Positions 5,916-5,982 of a stretch of DNA of 5,982 nt are shown piece by piece (position 1 is the first letter of the stretch; every line of letters begins with the position of its first letter). The notes under the pieces are model-generated. The model saw only the letters and a list, made by a program, of their open reading frames with translations, did no database searches and was not told where the DNA came from. A program made the translations under genes and the position numbers. Source of the stretch: an uncultured Eubacteriales bacterium (GTDB lineage: Bacteria > Bacillota > Clostridia > Lachnospirales > Lachnospiraceae); the NCBI GenBank assembly GCA_900548855.1, contig URMF01000094.1, positions 1-5,982 of the forward strand, written 5' to 3'.

Positions 5916-5982
5916 TTACTGTAATTGTTGTAACTATTCAGTACAGGTCGAAGCATTTACTGCTGAGACCGTAAGAAAATGA

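Noticed and set aside
5421..5956. Minus-strand frames opposite the carbonic anhydrase gene
   Set aside because: They are shadows of the hexapeptide-repeat coding sequence, with no start signals and improbable Cys/Ser-rich composition.
1..5982. CRISPR arrays, tRNA or rRNA genes, transposases and integrases
   Set aside because: None of their hallmarks (regular direct repeats, cloverleaf elements, DDE or tyrosine-recombinase motifs) was found on either strand.

Overview
The window looks like a chromosomal segment from a Gram-positive Clostridia, most likely Lachnospiraceae. This rests on the flavour of the proteins, strong AGGAGG-type ribosome binding sites and moderate GC. It is an inference from reading alone, with no database search. 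Base composition changes sharply along the window. Hand counts of 60-base stretches give about 35% GC at 601-660, 27% at 2401-2460, 25% at 2761-2820, 42% at 3181-3240, 62% at 4321-4380 and 52% at 5581-5640. The left half therefore looks like accessory or transferred DNA, and the right half like the host backbone.

Left region (1-2855, + strand) is a compact three-gene cassette. It opens with a 5'-truncated DEAD/DEAH helicase-DUF3427 gene. Its family includes the type IV, modified-cytosine-dependent restriction enzyme SauUSI (PLD nuclease, helicase, DUF3427). Only the second RecA domain and the DUF3427 part remain; the nuclease and the ATP-binding half are missing. The frame carries family-like residues back to about base 50 and then runs into stops. 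A 9-bp inverted repeat with a 6-nt spacer (23-46) sits at that break. A NudG/MutT-type Nudix gene follows with an ATGA overlap, and after a 20-nt gap comes a very AT-rich gene for a small membrane protein with a cysteine cluster. If the helicase were complete, the set would read as a modified-DNA defence module with nucleotide-pool and membrane accessories.

Middle region (2856-3751, + strand) has its own promoter (perfect TTGACA -35). It drives a second, unrelated Nudix hydrolase whose 3' end overlaps by 14 nt a 72-residue conserved-looking protein of unknown function. A long hairpin at 3751-3790, fully paired only when read on the minus strand, separates this unit from the convergent transporter gene.

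Right region (3752-5982) holds a minus-strand sodium:alanine symporter (AGCS family) and, divergently, a gamma-class carbonic anhydrase-like protein. Divergent extended -10 promoters lie in the 199-nt gap between them. The last 67 bases contain no clear gene apart from a doubtful 24-codon cysteine-rich reading frame that ends on the final base. No RNA genes, CRISPR arrays, transposases or integrases were seen.
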